Below the pieces are notes generated by a model. That model was given only the letters and a program-made list of their open reading frames with translations. It was not told where the DNA came from and did not search any database. Below are positions 1-12,995 of a DNA stretch of 64,000 bases, piece by piece. This DNA is from Dryomyza anilis (Eukaryota; Arthropoda; Insecta; Diptera; Dryomyzidae): assembly GCA_951804985.1 (NCBI GenBank), contig OX638131.1:37603544-37667543 (forward strand). The letters run 5' to 3'. The position numbers and the translations under genes were made by a program. Within the stretch, counting starts at the first letter, position 1. Each line of letters opens with the position of its first letter.

Positions 1-1950
1 ATAGCCTACAATTCAGATACAAAATTGAAATTGCAACGTTTGGTTTTTTTTCGTTGTTGTTCTTGTTTGCTAAATGTTTTGTATGCGAGTTTTTAGGCGT
101 ACATAAGAGCAGGAAAACGGATATAAAAAATACAAAAAGAAATATAAATAACTAATTATATAGTGTAAACAATATTTAAAAGAAACAATAACGCACAAGT
201 TACGCGCCAAAAACAAAGGAATTCGACAGCCCTGCTAAATATTGTGAGTATGAGTATACGATAGGGACGCATATAGTATTAGTCGCCTCAGTTAACGTCT
301 GACAGTAACAAAATTTTCAATTTTCAAAATGCAATTAGGCAGCGTCTGGGTCGTCTAGACGTTGTTGTCACAGCATAATATTTAAACATCCTTCGAAATG
401 GTGGCGCTGCATATGACGCAGAAGATGGCATTTTATTTATTTATTTAAGCATCTTCATCGTCCTGTGAACACACTCTCTCACTCAGTCACTCGCATGCAC
501 ATAGCACTATCTCGTGCGGTTTCACTCACACGCACATGTTAAATGTCGCTTATGGTTGCCACACTTTGCTTAATTTTACATACGTCGCACGCAATGCAAA
601 TTTGCGGTTTCATTTGTCAAAAATTCAAACTTATTGCACCAGGCAACCAGCAACAGTAGTTGGTGTCCATAAAGAGTTCTTCATATTTATTCAACTTCAA
701 CCCACTGGAACCCTGTAGACTACTCGAACTTTCTACTTAACAACCATGCTGCCATACGTTGCGCATGCCGCCACCCCAACCTATCAACCCATGTTTGTCT
801 GTGCAGCCCTGATGCGCAGTGTCCCTGCAATGTTGTTCCGCTGATGCGCGCGGTGCATGTTCAGTGCTGCGGGGAGTGTGTTCAGAGCGAACGAGCGAGA
901 GCATGTTTGGTTGCCTTCGCAGTTATTCCTCGGTGTTTTTTCACTTTTTGCTCTTATATGGTCATGTTTGGCGGCGGGTTTATCAGCTGTTGGTGGTTTG
1001 GTCGTTGTCGCTCCGCCGCCTGGCAGCTGGGTTTATTGGCACTTTGTCCCCTTATCGCGGTACGCATAAAACGTAGCAGCAACTCGCAACATAATCGCAT
1101 TATATAATTACGTAGTGCCACAACATTCGAGCACGTTTATCTCGTCGACTCGACGTATACACAAAGTTTTATTTTTCTATACAATGTAGGTTTGTTTTTC
1201 GAATTGGAATTGTTTAGATTTTTCCTGCAGTTAATCGTTTGATTTACACGACATTGTAGTGTTTTGTTTATATTATTCTCAATTCAAAAATATTAAATAA
1301 CGGTTTCCGCATTGTTCACATTAATGTTATGCGCCTTTGGCATCGAGTGCTATTTATTTTTATTAACTATAATTTCATATGTGTATTTTTATCTAATTTT
1401 TAAACCCCAATGTGGAATTTTACGAAATCATTTTAAGTTATTTATGGATGACTTGCTAAATAAATGCGCCTTTTAGTTATGTACAATGTGATTGTATTAA
1501 GTAGTTTAAATTATAACACAGTCAAAATATACTTTAAACGAATTGTAATTCTTTTAGTTAGTTACGCGAACAATAACAGAGTAACGTAAGTTTACCTAAT
1601 TCCCTAATTTCAGGCAAGAGTATTTTTGTTGTGTCTGTTATTTAGAACAAAGAAGCCTCATGTATTATTACATATTTTTCAGTCGGAATATTAAAAATTT
1701 AATTAAAGTATTTAAAATTTAATTAAAGATGATAAGGATATGTGTCGTTGTAATAATTGCGAATGTTTGTAAATTTTATATTTTATTTACACTACTCAAT
1801 TCAATATAATTCGCGATTGCTGATTTCGAAGGCATACTCTCTATGTTTTTCTAGTACGTAACGTTATTAAGAAAATTGTTATCGAAATTTTAGACCCTTT
1901 ACAATCACTATTTAGAATGAAAAGAATAAGGTTTCTTATACAACAGAGTG
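1..1950. other. Left edge: unassigned DNA with a GC-richer block at 480-1100
   Basis: Bases 480-1100 are richer in G and C and contain several short overlapping frames without family signature; they could belong to the promoter or 5' region of a gene outside the window. The rest up to 1950 is AT-rich and I see nothing in it. Confidence 0.3.
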
Positions 1951-1954
1951 GAAT

Positions 1955-2445
1955 TTTAGTTTAGGATGCGATCATTGTCTGATTTAAAACGTGACGCTAT
2001 TTGAAGTTTCTACCCTGATCAAGCTTACAGTTCTTAGCCTTACCCTAACCATTTATGTTTTAAATGCTTCTGAAACTGGTTTTACCAATTCGAGATCATC
2101 CAAATAAAAATATATTTTGTGAACAAAGTTGTTTCAATAACTTTTGGAATACAAATAGTCTCATTAAAACTCAAAACCTAAATGAGATATTTCAAAATTG
2201 TTAATAATTTGATTTTATTTTGTATTTGAGTTTTACATTTATTTATTTGAATATTTTATTTTATTGGAACAATTTTGCTACCCAATTTCATTAAAAAATG
2301 TTTTGAATCTCGAATATATTAAAATAATACGATTTATGTACAATCAGAATTGTTTATTAGTGTCAGACCAGGTTATATTAAGTAGGCTTTAGTTTTAGGA
2401 TTAGATTTTGACTTTAGATCAGGACTCTTTTAAAGGATAGATCAG
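1955..2445. repeat. GATCAGG-type dispersed repeat, copy 1
   Basis: This stretch matches the 18130-18600 region on the opposite strand. Shared blocks include GGATGCGATCATTGTCTGAT, ACCCTGATCAAGCTTACAG, AACAATTTTGCTACCCAATT and GACCAGGTTATATTAAGTA. It ends near GATCAGGACTCTTTTA. Non-coding. Confidence 0.62.
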
Positions 2446-3010
2446 TTTGCTTTACGTGAATTTTTCTGATCACGATCATTGGTAGGAATCATTGTACACA
2501 CTTTTATTTACCTTATCAAATGTGTGTAATAACAATTGAATGAATTTAGGTTTACCATATTTATTCAGTTTATTACACGATGGAGCAGTAATCGTTACTC
2601 CGTGAAACAATATACATAATAACCAATAAAATCGATTAAAGTTCGATAAAGCAATCAATGATAATATGAATGTAGGTGTGGGTCCATTTAGTAATAAGAT
2701 TTGTAAACAAACCTGTTCCCATTCCCATAAACTATTTTAATATCAACAAATTTCACTCGATTATAGTGATTGATAGATATTTCGAGTTACGCAGAATCGA
2801 TTTGCGTTTCATCAGGCAATAAAAATAAAAATAAACTAAGTTGTTTGTCAAAGTATAATAATATTTTCAAAATTTTGAAATGTTTTACAATTTTTCTTAG
2901 GTGACTTATGTCATAAAAAATCTGCAATTGTTTAATTCAAAAACCAGTTCTTTCCCTTTCGAAAAATGTGTATTATAAGTTAAATCCGATGTGCTTTTAT
3001 TAAATTAATT

Positions 3011-3322
3011 GTAGTCGCGGTGCTCAGTGGTTAGTGCGTTGGACTGCGAGCCGAAAGGTCCCCGGTTCAAGCCTGGATTGGGGCTAACAACATCTTTTCA
3101 TAGAAACATTTTTCTATACCGCGCTACCTCTCGGCAGTAAATGGCAAACCTACGAGAGTAAAATATTGCCTATGAAAAGCTCTCACCCGTCGTTCGGATT
3201 CGGCAATAAACTGTAGGTCCCACCACTTTGAGTACAAATATAACACGCACAGCTCAAAATGGTGAGAGAGCTCGGCCTAAGTTCTTCTAGGACTGTAGTG
3301 CCAAACTATTATATTATATTAT
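3011..3322 (+). mobile_element. tRNA-derived SINE, fullest copy
   Basis: The head has pol III promoter boxes: an A box around 3018-3034 (GGTGCTCAGTGGTTAG) and a perfect B box GGTTCAAGCC at 3064-3073. A 230-bp body follows, including CTACCTCTCGGCAGTAAATG and GTAGGTCCCACCACTTTGAG, and the copy ends in a TATTA microsatellite tail. Other copies lie at 42901-43217 (+) and 60584-60764 (-), with worn pieces near 27950-28010 and 28905-28949. The body resembles SINEs I remember from tephritid flies (shared CTCGGCAG..AATGGCAAACCT and CTGTAGGTCCC blocks), but it is a distinct family. Confidence 0.85.
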
Positions 3323-3464
3323 CACCTACCTTATAGTCAGTATTTGAGATGAGAGTGATAAAATACATCGCGAATTTAGCAAAGATACGAACCACATTTA
3401 TTTGAGCTGATACATATAACCATAAAAAGTGATATTTTTAATAAACTACTGTGACTAAGATTCT

Positions 3465-5060
3465 GGAGGTGCACGAATCAAACATAGTTCGTAGAAAAGG
3501 GAATTCCTTCACTTATCGAACGCTGCAAATAACAAAATTCCGAGGGATTTGAGATTAAATATTCATCTAAATATTCAAAAGATATATGCTTAAAATTAAA
3601 TATTTTACTGATAATATTAAAAGATGAATATTATATATTTTTCACAATATGAAATGTAAAGATCAGTATGTTTACATGTAAATAAAATGTTTTTCACATT
3701 CAAACATATATACGTTTGCAAGAACGCCGAAAATTATTCATTCGAAACATAAATATGTTTGGGAGAAAACAATAATATGTTTGTCGGTAATTATAATAAT
3801 GTTTAGCAATGCAATAATACTTTTGTTTGCATACAGCTCCAGATATATGTAATGCCTGCAAAATTATGTTTGGTAGAGCCCTTTTTTTGCAGCGTGTAGT
3901 ATTTAATAGTATTTTCCGATCATATTCACTCATTTTAATAGTAAAATCTATTAAAATTGATGTATTATTAGTGTATGTTATTTTTTCTGAGTACCTACTT
4001 ATATTAAATTATTTTATTTTGAGACATCGCATAATCTTAGATTCTTATCATGACACTCGTGATGTTAGTTTTTAACCACATTCTCTCAAAGTAGCTATAA
4101 CCAGAAGTAATTATAATTTTGCTAGTCATTATTAAGTACTTTTACCTAATTTTATATGCCTTGATTTCTTTAGTCTTGTTTGGCTAAATTATGAGTTGCA
4201 AAGTAAAGTTCTCCCCATTGACGTTTTTGTTTTTTTGACTACACATATGTGGTACCTGTGTCTTTTAATTGTTGTTGATGGGAAACTCTGTCATAAGGAA
4301 CCCGCTATTACAAGCATTTGAAAGTTGCCCCGTTTGAACGAATTGCTCAACAACAAGTTTTTCTATTACAAGCAAAAGACCAAAAAAGAAAAAAAAATCT
4401 TTAGATTAAGAAATAAAAACTCTGTAAATAAATGACATGTGGTTTGAGTAGATTACTATTTTTTTTCTTTTGGTTTTTTTTTTATTTGTTATAATGATTG
4501 CGCCACATACTGAAATATCTAACATGATTCTTTTTCAGTTTAATTAAGAATTAACATCATTTGGTCATAGCAATTATGAATGGGAAAGTTTTCTGTTTTC
4601 CCAATTTAGCAATTTCAGCAATGAACTTTAAATTCCAAGATAAAGTTATCAAAACTAAAACAAAAAATGAAATGCTTTATCACTTTATTAATAACTGCGC
4701 GATTATGCGATTCTCCGGCAAATTGTTGCTATATAATCTGACATTTTTATTTTTATTTAAATCATGTCTGATAAACCAAAAAAATATATATATTTAAATA
4801 TTTATATTTAACAGAAAAATGTTTGTTTTAAGTGTTCAATTTGAAAAGGATGTACTGGGGGTACACGAATCAAACATAGTAATATATAATTCTTGTATAA
4901 GAAATTCTTTACCCACTTATACAACGTAACTAATAGCTACATCCAAGGGATTTCAGATTATACGAATATGACTTTTAAAAATTTGACCTTTTATAGGAAT
5001 TTAAGATTTTCAAGTATTTTTTTTTTAATTTTCAAAAGATATATGGACAAAATCCGGAAT
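3465..5060. repeat. Two diverged copies of an AT-rich repeat
   Basis: GGAGGTGCACGAATCAAACATAG at about 3466 and GGGGGTACACGAATCAAACATAG at about 4857 begin two similar stretches of 100-200 bp. Shared later blocks are AATTC(C/T)TT.., AAGGGATTT(G/C)AGATTA and TTCAAAAGATATATG. The DNA between them is AT-rich and I see nothing else in it. Confidence 0.6.
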
Positions 5061-5540
5061 AAAAAAAAAAAACCCTCCACTAGATTTTTTTTTTTTTTTT
5101 GGATTTTATAGGATTTTGTTTTGGATTGTTTAGAAATAATATAATTTCAATAAGATTTATCGGTTTTTAAAGTTATTCCTTCCAACCCTTTCGCTGTGAG
5201 AACTGCTGTATGACCTTTGGTTTAAACATACTATGTGGAAAAACATCACCGTCTTGGATCTGGAAGCCGTTTTCTTCCATATTCTGAATTAGTCATATGG
5301 ACGCAAAAGTGAAACAGCCTAAGTGCCTGATCAAATCTATTTTGAATGTCTTTATTGTAACAGGACAACTCTTCAGAACCCAATAGACTAATTGGTTTAC
5401 AAGAACTCATATTTTCTTTTTCCTCGATATTCTTACCAAAATTCCCCAATTGACTATATAATTCCCCGCACAAATATATTTAAATACACTGAGAATAAAT
5501 AGAGTTTTTACTACATTTTTAATAAAAATCGAAATAACTA

Positions 5541-6685
5541 AGGGCTGCGTCGAATAAAATTGTCCGCTACAAAAATGAAAAAATCTAGAAATCTAGTTAT
5601 CGAATTTTTATAGAATAAAATATTTTATTTTGCAAATTATTTTTAGATTTAAAAAAAATATATAAAAAACCAGAAATTCATATTTTTTAATAAAAAGTTT
5701 TAATTTTTCCGGAACCCTTTCCATTAATGTTGTAATGGTAGTGTCCGACACCCTCGCAGCTTCTGAAGACCACTTTCTTTTAAAGTCTTGAAGGTCTTTG
5801 GTCACTTTTTTTGTTGTCTTCATCTCCCTTTTTACTAAAGCCCAATATCTCTCAATCGGCCTGAGTTCTGGACAGTTAGGTGGATTGGCTTCTCTAGGCA
5901 CCAAAATCACTGCATTTTGTTGGATCCACCGTTTTGCTGTAGTGACATGAAGCGAGGTCAGGCCAAAAAAATGTGGACACTTCATGTTGGCGTCAAAATG
6001 GAAGCAATCTCTTTTGCAAGCATTCCTTCACATATATTTCGCTATTAATTGTACCCGATGTCACGAATGAGCTGCTCCTTTTTCCACAACTGCAAATTTC
6101 CTGTCAAACAAGGAATTTCTTTGGGAATATAGTCATTTTTTTTGATTTGAATTTTTCAGCGACATTTCCTCGAGAATCGGCTGTATAAAATTCCTGCCCA
6201 GGTAGCTGAGAAAAGTCCGCTAAAACATAAGTTTCGTCGTCCATTATGCAGCAATCGAATTTAAAAAAATAATCTTGGTTTAGCTTTTTAGCTCGTTGTT
6301 TTGCGGTTTCATTCTTGACGGCATTTCTATCCGGAACTTTTTGGACCTTGTACATCTTTCTTAGTCCTGCGCACGAAAGATTCTGAGCAATCCGCCTTTC
6401 TCGCCAATTTCCTTTCGGATATGCTTGGATCTTTCTTCAAAATATTCACAACCTTCTTCGACTTTTCACGATCATGTGGGCCTTTTTTTTACCAGAACCT
6501 TTCTTCCGATCAATACTCAGGTCTTCCTTAAAGCGGTTGATAACGCGAGAAATGGTCTTAGGGTAAGCTCCTACCTCCTTGGCAATTTTTTTAAAAGACC
6601 AACTAGGTTCAAATTTTTTTAATTTGAACTTGCATAGCACATTATGGGAAGATATGTAACGGACAATTTTATTCGACGCAGTCCT
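5541..6685 (-). mobile_element. Dead Tc1/mariner transposon with intact ends
   Basis: The 1145-bp element is flanked by TA on both sides (5539-5540 and 6686-6687). Its terminal inverted repeats are about 30 bp: AGGGCTGCGTCGAATAAAAT at the left end and the near-identical reverse complement at 6656-6685, with a few mismatches. On the minus strand it codes a broken transposase: a helix-turn-helix part near 6640-6450 (FKKIAKEVGAYPKTISRVI), then a catalytic segment with MDDETYV near 6245, then FWPDLASCHYS near 5960, then CPELRPIERYWALVKREM near 5850. These carry the three acidic residues of the DDE/IS630 superfamily, with the last two roughly 36 residues apart. The pieces lie in different frames with at least two frameshifts, so no intact transposase is made. 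Confidence 0.92.
5608..6640 (-). pseudogene. Tc1/mariner transposase pseudogene
   Basis: This is the remnant coding region inside the 5541-6685 element. Three reading-frame blocks survive, at about 6640-6446, 6355-6104 and 5985-5680. A frameshift falls close to the second catalytic Asp: FWPDLASCHYS is in one frame, while TTAKRWIQQNAVILVPREAN follows in the next frame from the same bases. The last block ends in a lysine-rich, AT-rich tail (EKLKLFIKKYEFLVFYIFF). The order of DNA-binding domain, first Asp, second Asp and Glu is normal, so the gene decayed by point changes and small indels rather than rearrangement. Confidence 0.88.
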
Positions 6686-7650
6686 TAATAGAACAAATAT
6701 TACGCAATATGTTATCATTTAATATGTTTTTTTTTGTTATTTCTTGATTTCTCTAATTTTCGAATGACATTTATCAGGCATTATAAATTGAGAAAAATTA
6801 TTTCATAGTGGTGCTATATTTTTTAATTATGGTTCAGTTTTTCAGTGAACGTTTAAACTTAGCTTAAATAAATATTTCAAAAGTCTATAGTTCCAAATCA
6901 AAATGTCCGAATTTCTTTAAACTTTATAGACAGATAGATAGACAATTAGTACTCAGTTAATATGAAATTTTAAATATATGTGAAATATTGACTATAATGG
7001 GACTGAAAAAATGGATCATATTAAACAAATTAATTGTAAATTTAAAATAGTGCTAAAAATTGGTAATTTAAAAATATTTTGAATAGGATTAAACTATTTT
7101 GAAAATTAAATTTAACCATTTAAAGACCTGTAGAAACAATTGTAAATATATATTATTTTCGAATATATTTTTTTTATAAATTTGATCATTTTTTTTACTA
7201 CATTTTTGTCATTGATATTTTTAGTTTCGAAATTTTCAATTTCCAATAATTGCAATCTTTAAAATACGGAAAACAATATTTTTTCAGCTATTAAGGGGCA
7301 AGTCAAATTTGCAGGACTTACATTAAGTAAAAATGTATCATATTTTTAAAAACATAACATGAGATACATTCAAAAAATGTAAAAAGAATTTATCTAGATC
7401 TAGAAATCGTATTTAACAGATTGTGTTTATTAGAAGTCAAATTATGATCTCTCACATTATTGGAATATAGAGGTATGTTCCAGTTTTCGAACGAAGCCGA
7501 TTTTACCTGCAAAATTCTAAACAAACGATTTTGAATTTATTATTTTCCACACAAATTGAAAGCGTTGAAGTCAAAGCATGCTGTTTAATTTCAATTCAAA
7601 AATTATTTATTGTACTAAGATATCGAATCTAAAAGTAAAAACGTTTGTTT

Positions 7651-7842
7651 TAAAATTTTCTAATGAAATTCTATCAAAAGTTGGAATATGCCCTATATTC
7701 CAATCCTTAAACATGTAGAAAATGTAACAGATCCTAATTGAAATTTTAAAATTTTCTAATGAAATTCGATCAAAAGTTGGAATATGCCCTATATTCCAAT
7801 CCTTGAAAATGTAGAAAATGTAACAGATCCTAATTTGAAATT
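7651..7842. repeat. 96-bp tandem duplication
   Basis: 7651-7746 and 7747-7842 are nearly identical (TAAAATTTTCTAATGAAATT through TGTAACAGATCCTAATT), differing at a handful of bases. Low divergence implies a recent event. No gene is affected. Confidence 0.88.
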
Positions 7843-8470
7843 TCCCGTCAAAAGTGGACCATTTCCCGATTACACACTAATACTAAAATTCCCCACAAAT
7901 TGGGGAATTCCCCTTCAGTTGGCATCACTGCACTGCACGTTGAAAATAGTCCACCAGAAGACCAGACTTTTTCAACAATATAAGACAACTTCAAATCTAC
8001 TTCCGAATAATGTAATGTCTACTCTGAGAACGTTTATAACTCCTAAACAACAAGGCATACCAAAAATGTTATATAAGAAGAAAATGATACCACATAAGTA
8101 TACTTTTAGATGCATGTATAAAAAATATTAAAAGTTTTAACTTAGTGTGATTTCAGAAAAATATATGTAGAAATGGGCGTACGAATGTTGGGTAACAAAC
8201 GGTGTTTTGGTCTATATTCGATAAATTTCGTAGGATAGGCAATGAAAGTACCTTTTCAATGAACTCTGTTAAATTCGTGAGGAATCCCCAAAATTTTACT
8301 CATAGTGGTCCCATAAATATAACACCTTTTAGAATAACATATCTCTGTTCAAATGTATTTGACAGAATTCATTTTCTACATTATCAGTTAAAATGCGATG
8401 TATTATAAGCTCATTCGTATTTCAGGACTTGTTTTATGTATGAATAATATACAATTTATATAAATAATAA

Positions 8471-8790
8471 ATCTCGTTTTAATGATGAACTCATAAATTT
8501 GAATAGTTTATTTATTTATAAATATCTGTATTGTATAATTCATTTTAAACAAACTACTTCACCTAAAATTCTTAATTTAATGGGATTCTTTTTAATACAT
8601 TTAACACATGTTCCTATTTCTTGGAACATAAATATGGTTTCTTAAATACGATTTCTTATTGCTCATCTAATAAGAAATCGTATTTAAGAAACCATTTTTA
8701 TTTCATGTTTTGCGTTATGAATTAATAATATCAAAATGTATACACAAATATCTCGTTTTAATAATGAACTCATAAATTTGATTTTTTTTT
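8471..8790. repeat. Direct repeat pair flanking a perfect hairpin
   Basis: AATCTCGTTTTAATGATGAA..CATAAATTTGA at about 8470-8504 recurs at about 8750-8783. Between them lies a perfect inverted repeat, 8635-8660 and 8669-8694, with 26-bp arms starting TGGTTTCTTAAATACGATTT and an 8-base loop. Confidence 0.85.
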
Positions 8791-9239
8791 TAAATAAAAT
8801 GAGTAATATATTTTTGGCAAGCATATATTTTTACATAATTCATTTAATATATACATTTGCATTTTTCTTGCTTTTTCAGTATATTGTATACGATAAACAA
8901 AATTTTTAGCACTGGAGTCATCACTATTTTTAACACAATAACCTCACGTTATCTGCCACATTCACGCCAATTAAGTGAAAAATAAAAATCGTGTATCAAT
9001 CAATCCTAACGATTTGTTTACATTAGACAACATACCACACATAATCCTCACCCCAATAATATCGACTCAACTATATATAGTTTATAAACAATCGTAGTAT
9101 TTTTTTGTATTTTTTTTATTACAAATTTAATCGCGCAGAACATCAGAAAATCAATCAAACCTTTGCTGTGCGATTCTGTTATCCCGTTGATAATACAGGA
9201 AAATCTATTTATTGATATTTCGCAAGCACTTGTGACGTC

Positions 9240-9860
9240 AGAAACAGTCTACCGCCTCAAATAGGAACCTTTTATTAAATTTTTTTAACAGCAGAATCTA
9301 TGCGGAATGTAAACTCTATGCAATGGGGAATGATAGGTAACTGAAATAACAGAAAAAACAGGTGGCTGTGCTGTAGCACTTTAGCTTACAGACATACGAT
9401 ATAATACTTGCTATTCAGTGGGGCGAAATTCTGAACTCTTGACCTCTGGCGCCCGTGTGCACCCTGATAGATGCTCAACGAGGTGTTGCAAAATACAAAA
9501 AATAAAAAAAAAATACGTACTCCTTGAAGAAGGAGCAGAGCACCACCGCACTCTTTAAAACACAATCGCGAGTGCATTACATTTGACGCATTTTGTGCGC
9601 CTGTTAATTTGAGGCGGAGTATTTGAGTTCGAGTCGAAAAAGGGCAGCACTAACTGCTTACTCTACGACTTGATGTTGTGCACCACGGCGAAAGTCGAAC
9701 AAATGGCCACTCAAAATGGCGTAGCGCTCAGCCACTGACAGTGGATGTGGCGGCGCCAGAGTATTTTAAAAATTTTGAGTGCAACTGGTGGGAGTCGCAA
9801 AACATTAAAAGGACTCATTTAATTGGTTCGCAGCTTTGGTATTAAGCAAGAATGGGAAGC
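9240..9860. other. Complex island without recognised gene
   Basis: It stands out from flanking AT-rich DNA by normal complexity (TTGACCTCTGGCGCCCGTG, GGATGTGGCGGCGCCAG, TGACGTCAG at 9233). No splice-consistent coding frame was recognised. A TGACGTCA element at its left edge suits CREB/ATF binding. It is probably regulatory or an untranslated exon. Confidence 0.28.
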
Positions 9861-12119
9861 ACCCCTCATAGGAGGGTCTTGTTAAGTCCATGCTAATGTT
9901 TATATTATACAAATATTGAAGATGTTTTAAATTTAAATTCTATTTATATGGGTCATAGTTTCGGAGATATTCACTTAATGACGTCACAGACAATTTGGGG
10001 TGGGGGGTTTTGAAATTATCTATGACATTATTGAAAATAAGGGATGGAATAGAGTAATTCATTTTAGGGTGACATTATTTGAAATGATTGTTATCAACGC
10101 TCCGTAAAAAAATCGGTTTCTTTCCGAAATTGACACGTAGTGCAACAAATACTAATTTTCAGTTATGTCAGATAAAATATCAAGATCCTGGGTGTATATT
10201 TTTAAACAGAAAATAAAACTACCAAAAATGGGTGGATTTCACATATAATATTCATGTTATAAAAGTCATGTTATTTTAAATAGTTAATTTTCTTTCCAAA
10301 CCAGATCCATTGCGATTTTTCAATTCGAAAGAATCCAACTAAATTAGCTAAATTTCTAAATGAGAAGTGATCTTTTTCATGATAATGCAATATATTCGAA
10401 ATATACTAAACATTTGATGAGCTCCATTCCGAATCGGGCTATGTGAAACGATCACCGATATATCATCAGTATTATACTACAGATATAGTATCCGCGAGCA
10501 TCTCTCACAAAATTGTCTTATCCTATATAAAATTTTGACATAACCAAGGGACGTTCAGGCAGGATCTTCAGGCGTTTGACAGAAGCATGGGTTGGATGCC
10601 TAAGAAGAACAAGAACCCTAATACTTCTACCTCATAAATGTATCATGCGATATAGTAAAATCAGAATTAATTATAAAATCAGAATCAAATTGGGATAAAA
10701 GTACTTCCACACATATTATGTTTATCATATTGTTAGTATATTTAGTTTTTTAAAAATATTTGCAAACCTGTTGACGATTATTTTTGAATTCGATATAATA
10801 ATGATAGATTTTTGATGTGAAATTGAAAATGTTTGAAGTTGAATTGTTCTGGACGATAAACTAAATTGTCTAAACAAATAAAAGTTGTTTATCGTAAATT
10901 AAAACATTTCGATATCTACCTATGTTTATAATGAAAAATAGTGATATCTATAGCGTCGCTTTATTGAAAGCATTATTATTTATCCATAATTTTTCCATAT
11001 AAACGATATCGTTTCGATATCTTTAAGATGTCGTTTGGTTTGGTGTGTATTATATTTTTGAAATGAGCTCCTCAATTAGTATGCCTCATTTTGTATATGT
11101 GGACTTTGATGAAAATAAAAATATTCCTTGAAGATCTTAATAATGAAAATTGTCGATCATTGTAGAAAGAAAAGTACTAAATATTAAAAATTCTTTAATG
11201 CCTGATTAATGAAAACTGAATGCTAGCTGTTTTTGAGAACATGTTTAATTATCAAATCGTATTCCAACATTTAAAATTCATCAACTGTTTTTTAAAATAT
11301 CAATCGATAAACTTGGAAAAACTGTTTATGATAAAATTGTATATAATAAGTTTTATTTCTATAATGACTAACTATATACATTACTGTGTTCTAAACAACA
11401 ACTGCATTTTTACAGAAAAGTGTTTTTGAATTTATTGTGTAAGTTTGGAACGTAACATATTTTGTTTGAATTTCTGATCAAATACATTATAGACATGTGG
11501 ATCATTTCGAATACTTGGTGATTATAAATATGTGCAGAAAATATAAAAAACATTCAGTTAAATAAATAATTTGATTGCGAAAACTCTAACACAATAAACA
11601 ATATTACTAGAAGATTTACAATCTGAACTACTAAATCGCTCTAAGTATGTTATGGTGTCTACGGTATAAATCGGATCACTGATATTTTTGGAGTCCATTT
11701 CACAATGACAATAACAATACTGAAAACTCTCTAAAACTTATTTGTCTTATATTACGCGATGAGAAAGAAGTAAACTTATAAAAATCACGAATAATTCGGT
11801 AACATTGCAGAATTGTAGAATTAACAAATATCAATAGAATTTTATTTAAATTCAGAAATCAAAATTGCCATTGTATGAAAATAGAGAATTTTACAAAAAA
11901 AAGTAATCTTCTTGATGCAAAGAAATTAATTTTTTTACTAAAATTGAAATAATCACGAATATGTTCCTGTTGTTTAACATATACCCACACCCAAAAAAAA
12001 ATACCTTAAATCCCTAAAAGTCGGAATAGTTTTGATTTCTTACAAAAGATGGTACTGAAAAATTATTTAGACTATTTTCCAAAAAGTTATTTAGAAAATA
12101 TTTTTCAATTTCATGTCAT

Positions 12120-12995
12120 ATTGAAATTTTTGGAAAGAGTAGATACGGAAATACCCATGTATCGGAGCCCTTCGATATCTCGAAGCTTTCTCGAATAACT
12201 TCGATAAAAAGTTCGATCTCGTTACTTTCTCGATTCTAATTTTTGTAAGTTTTCGTACATTAAAATTCTTTGACAAGATACGATATTTAAACATTTATCA
12301 AATCGATACCGCAATATTTTTCGCAGCAATCTCGAACTTTGATCATTTTTTTCTTCGATATCGTTCCGATTTCAAAAAATTTCTTGTATCGAGATAAATC
12401 CGACAGGACGTTTCGATATCTACCTACCATCTAGGTCCAATTTGATGCTCATATCGCTACGAGAACGACTCCGATATCGTGGGATTTCTCCTACTACTCG
12501 TATTAATTTCGTTACAATATTGATACGTATGGCATACTGGGAAGTTTACGGCTAAAAAAAACAGAAATTCTCTTTTTGAGTTCGAAGTAAAATAAAATTG
12601 TACGAAATAAAATATGAAAAAAAATATTTTCCGAGAAGTTTTTTTTTTGTATTCCATAATTTTTGTTATCATAAATTTCCGTGGCTTCTCAGTCTGCCAA
12701 TATCGCTACGATACTGTTTCGATTACGATTTCGAATCTATATACTATACAATTTTTTCTAATATGTACGCAGATATCGTAACGATATAATGAAGTTTATT
12801 CAAAACGAGAGAAAAAAAGTTACTAGGTCGATTTCGAAAAACTTTGCAATATAGATAATAAATATTTATCTTTTCCTTTTATTCTACGAACAATTTTTAA
12901 AATTAATAGTGATAAAGCAATGAGATCGAACTTTTTTATCGCAGTTATTCGAGAAAACTACGATAATCGAATAACTCCGAGATATGGCAGACTGG
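12120..12995. repeat. GATATCG-rich repeat family, partial copies
   Basis: The block 12160-12540 aligns with 16985-17342 (TCGAAGCTTTCTCGAATAA, AAGTTCGATCTCGTT, CCGACAGGACGTTTCGATAT, GGCATACTGGGAAG). A second partial copy at 12680-12995 ends CCGAGATATGGCAGACTGGG. Another ORF-poor AT stretch separates them. The two kinds of ends (GCCATTCG.. and ..ATGGCAGACTGGG) are both typical of the family. Confidence 0.68.

Larger units (their letters stand above)
6690..9230. other. AT-rich intergenic DNA
   Basis: Apart from the 96-bp tandem duplication (7651-7842) and the hairpin region (8471-8790), I see no gene, RNA or element here. The 115-codon frame at 7784-8131 overlaps the tandem duplication and shows no family signature. 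Confidence 0.5.

Noticed and set aside
3011..3083. tRNA-like sequence with good A and B boxes
   Set aside because: It continues directly into the SINE body, has no closing acceptor stem and recurs with altered heads in other copies, so it is the SINE head and not a functional tRNA.
7784..8131. 115-codon open frame
   Set aside because: It begins inside a tandem duplication, has no recognisable family and its composition is like the surrounding AT-rich DNA.
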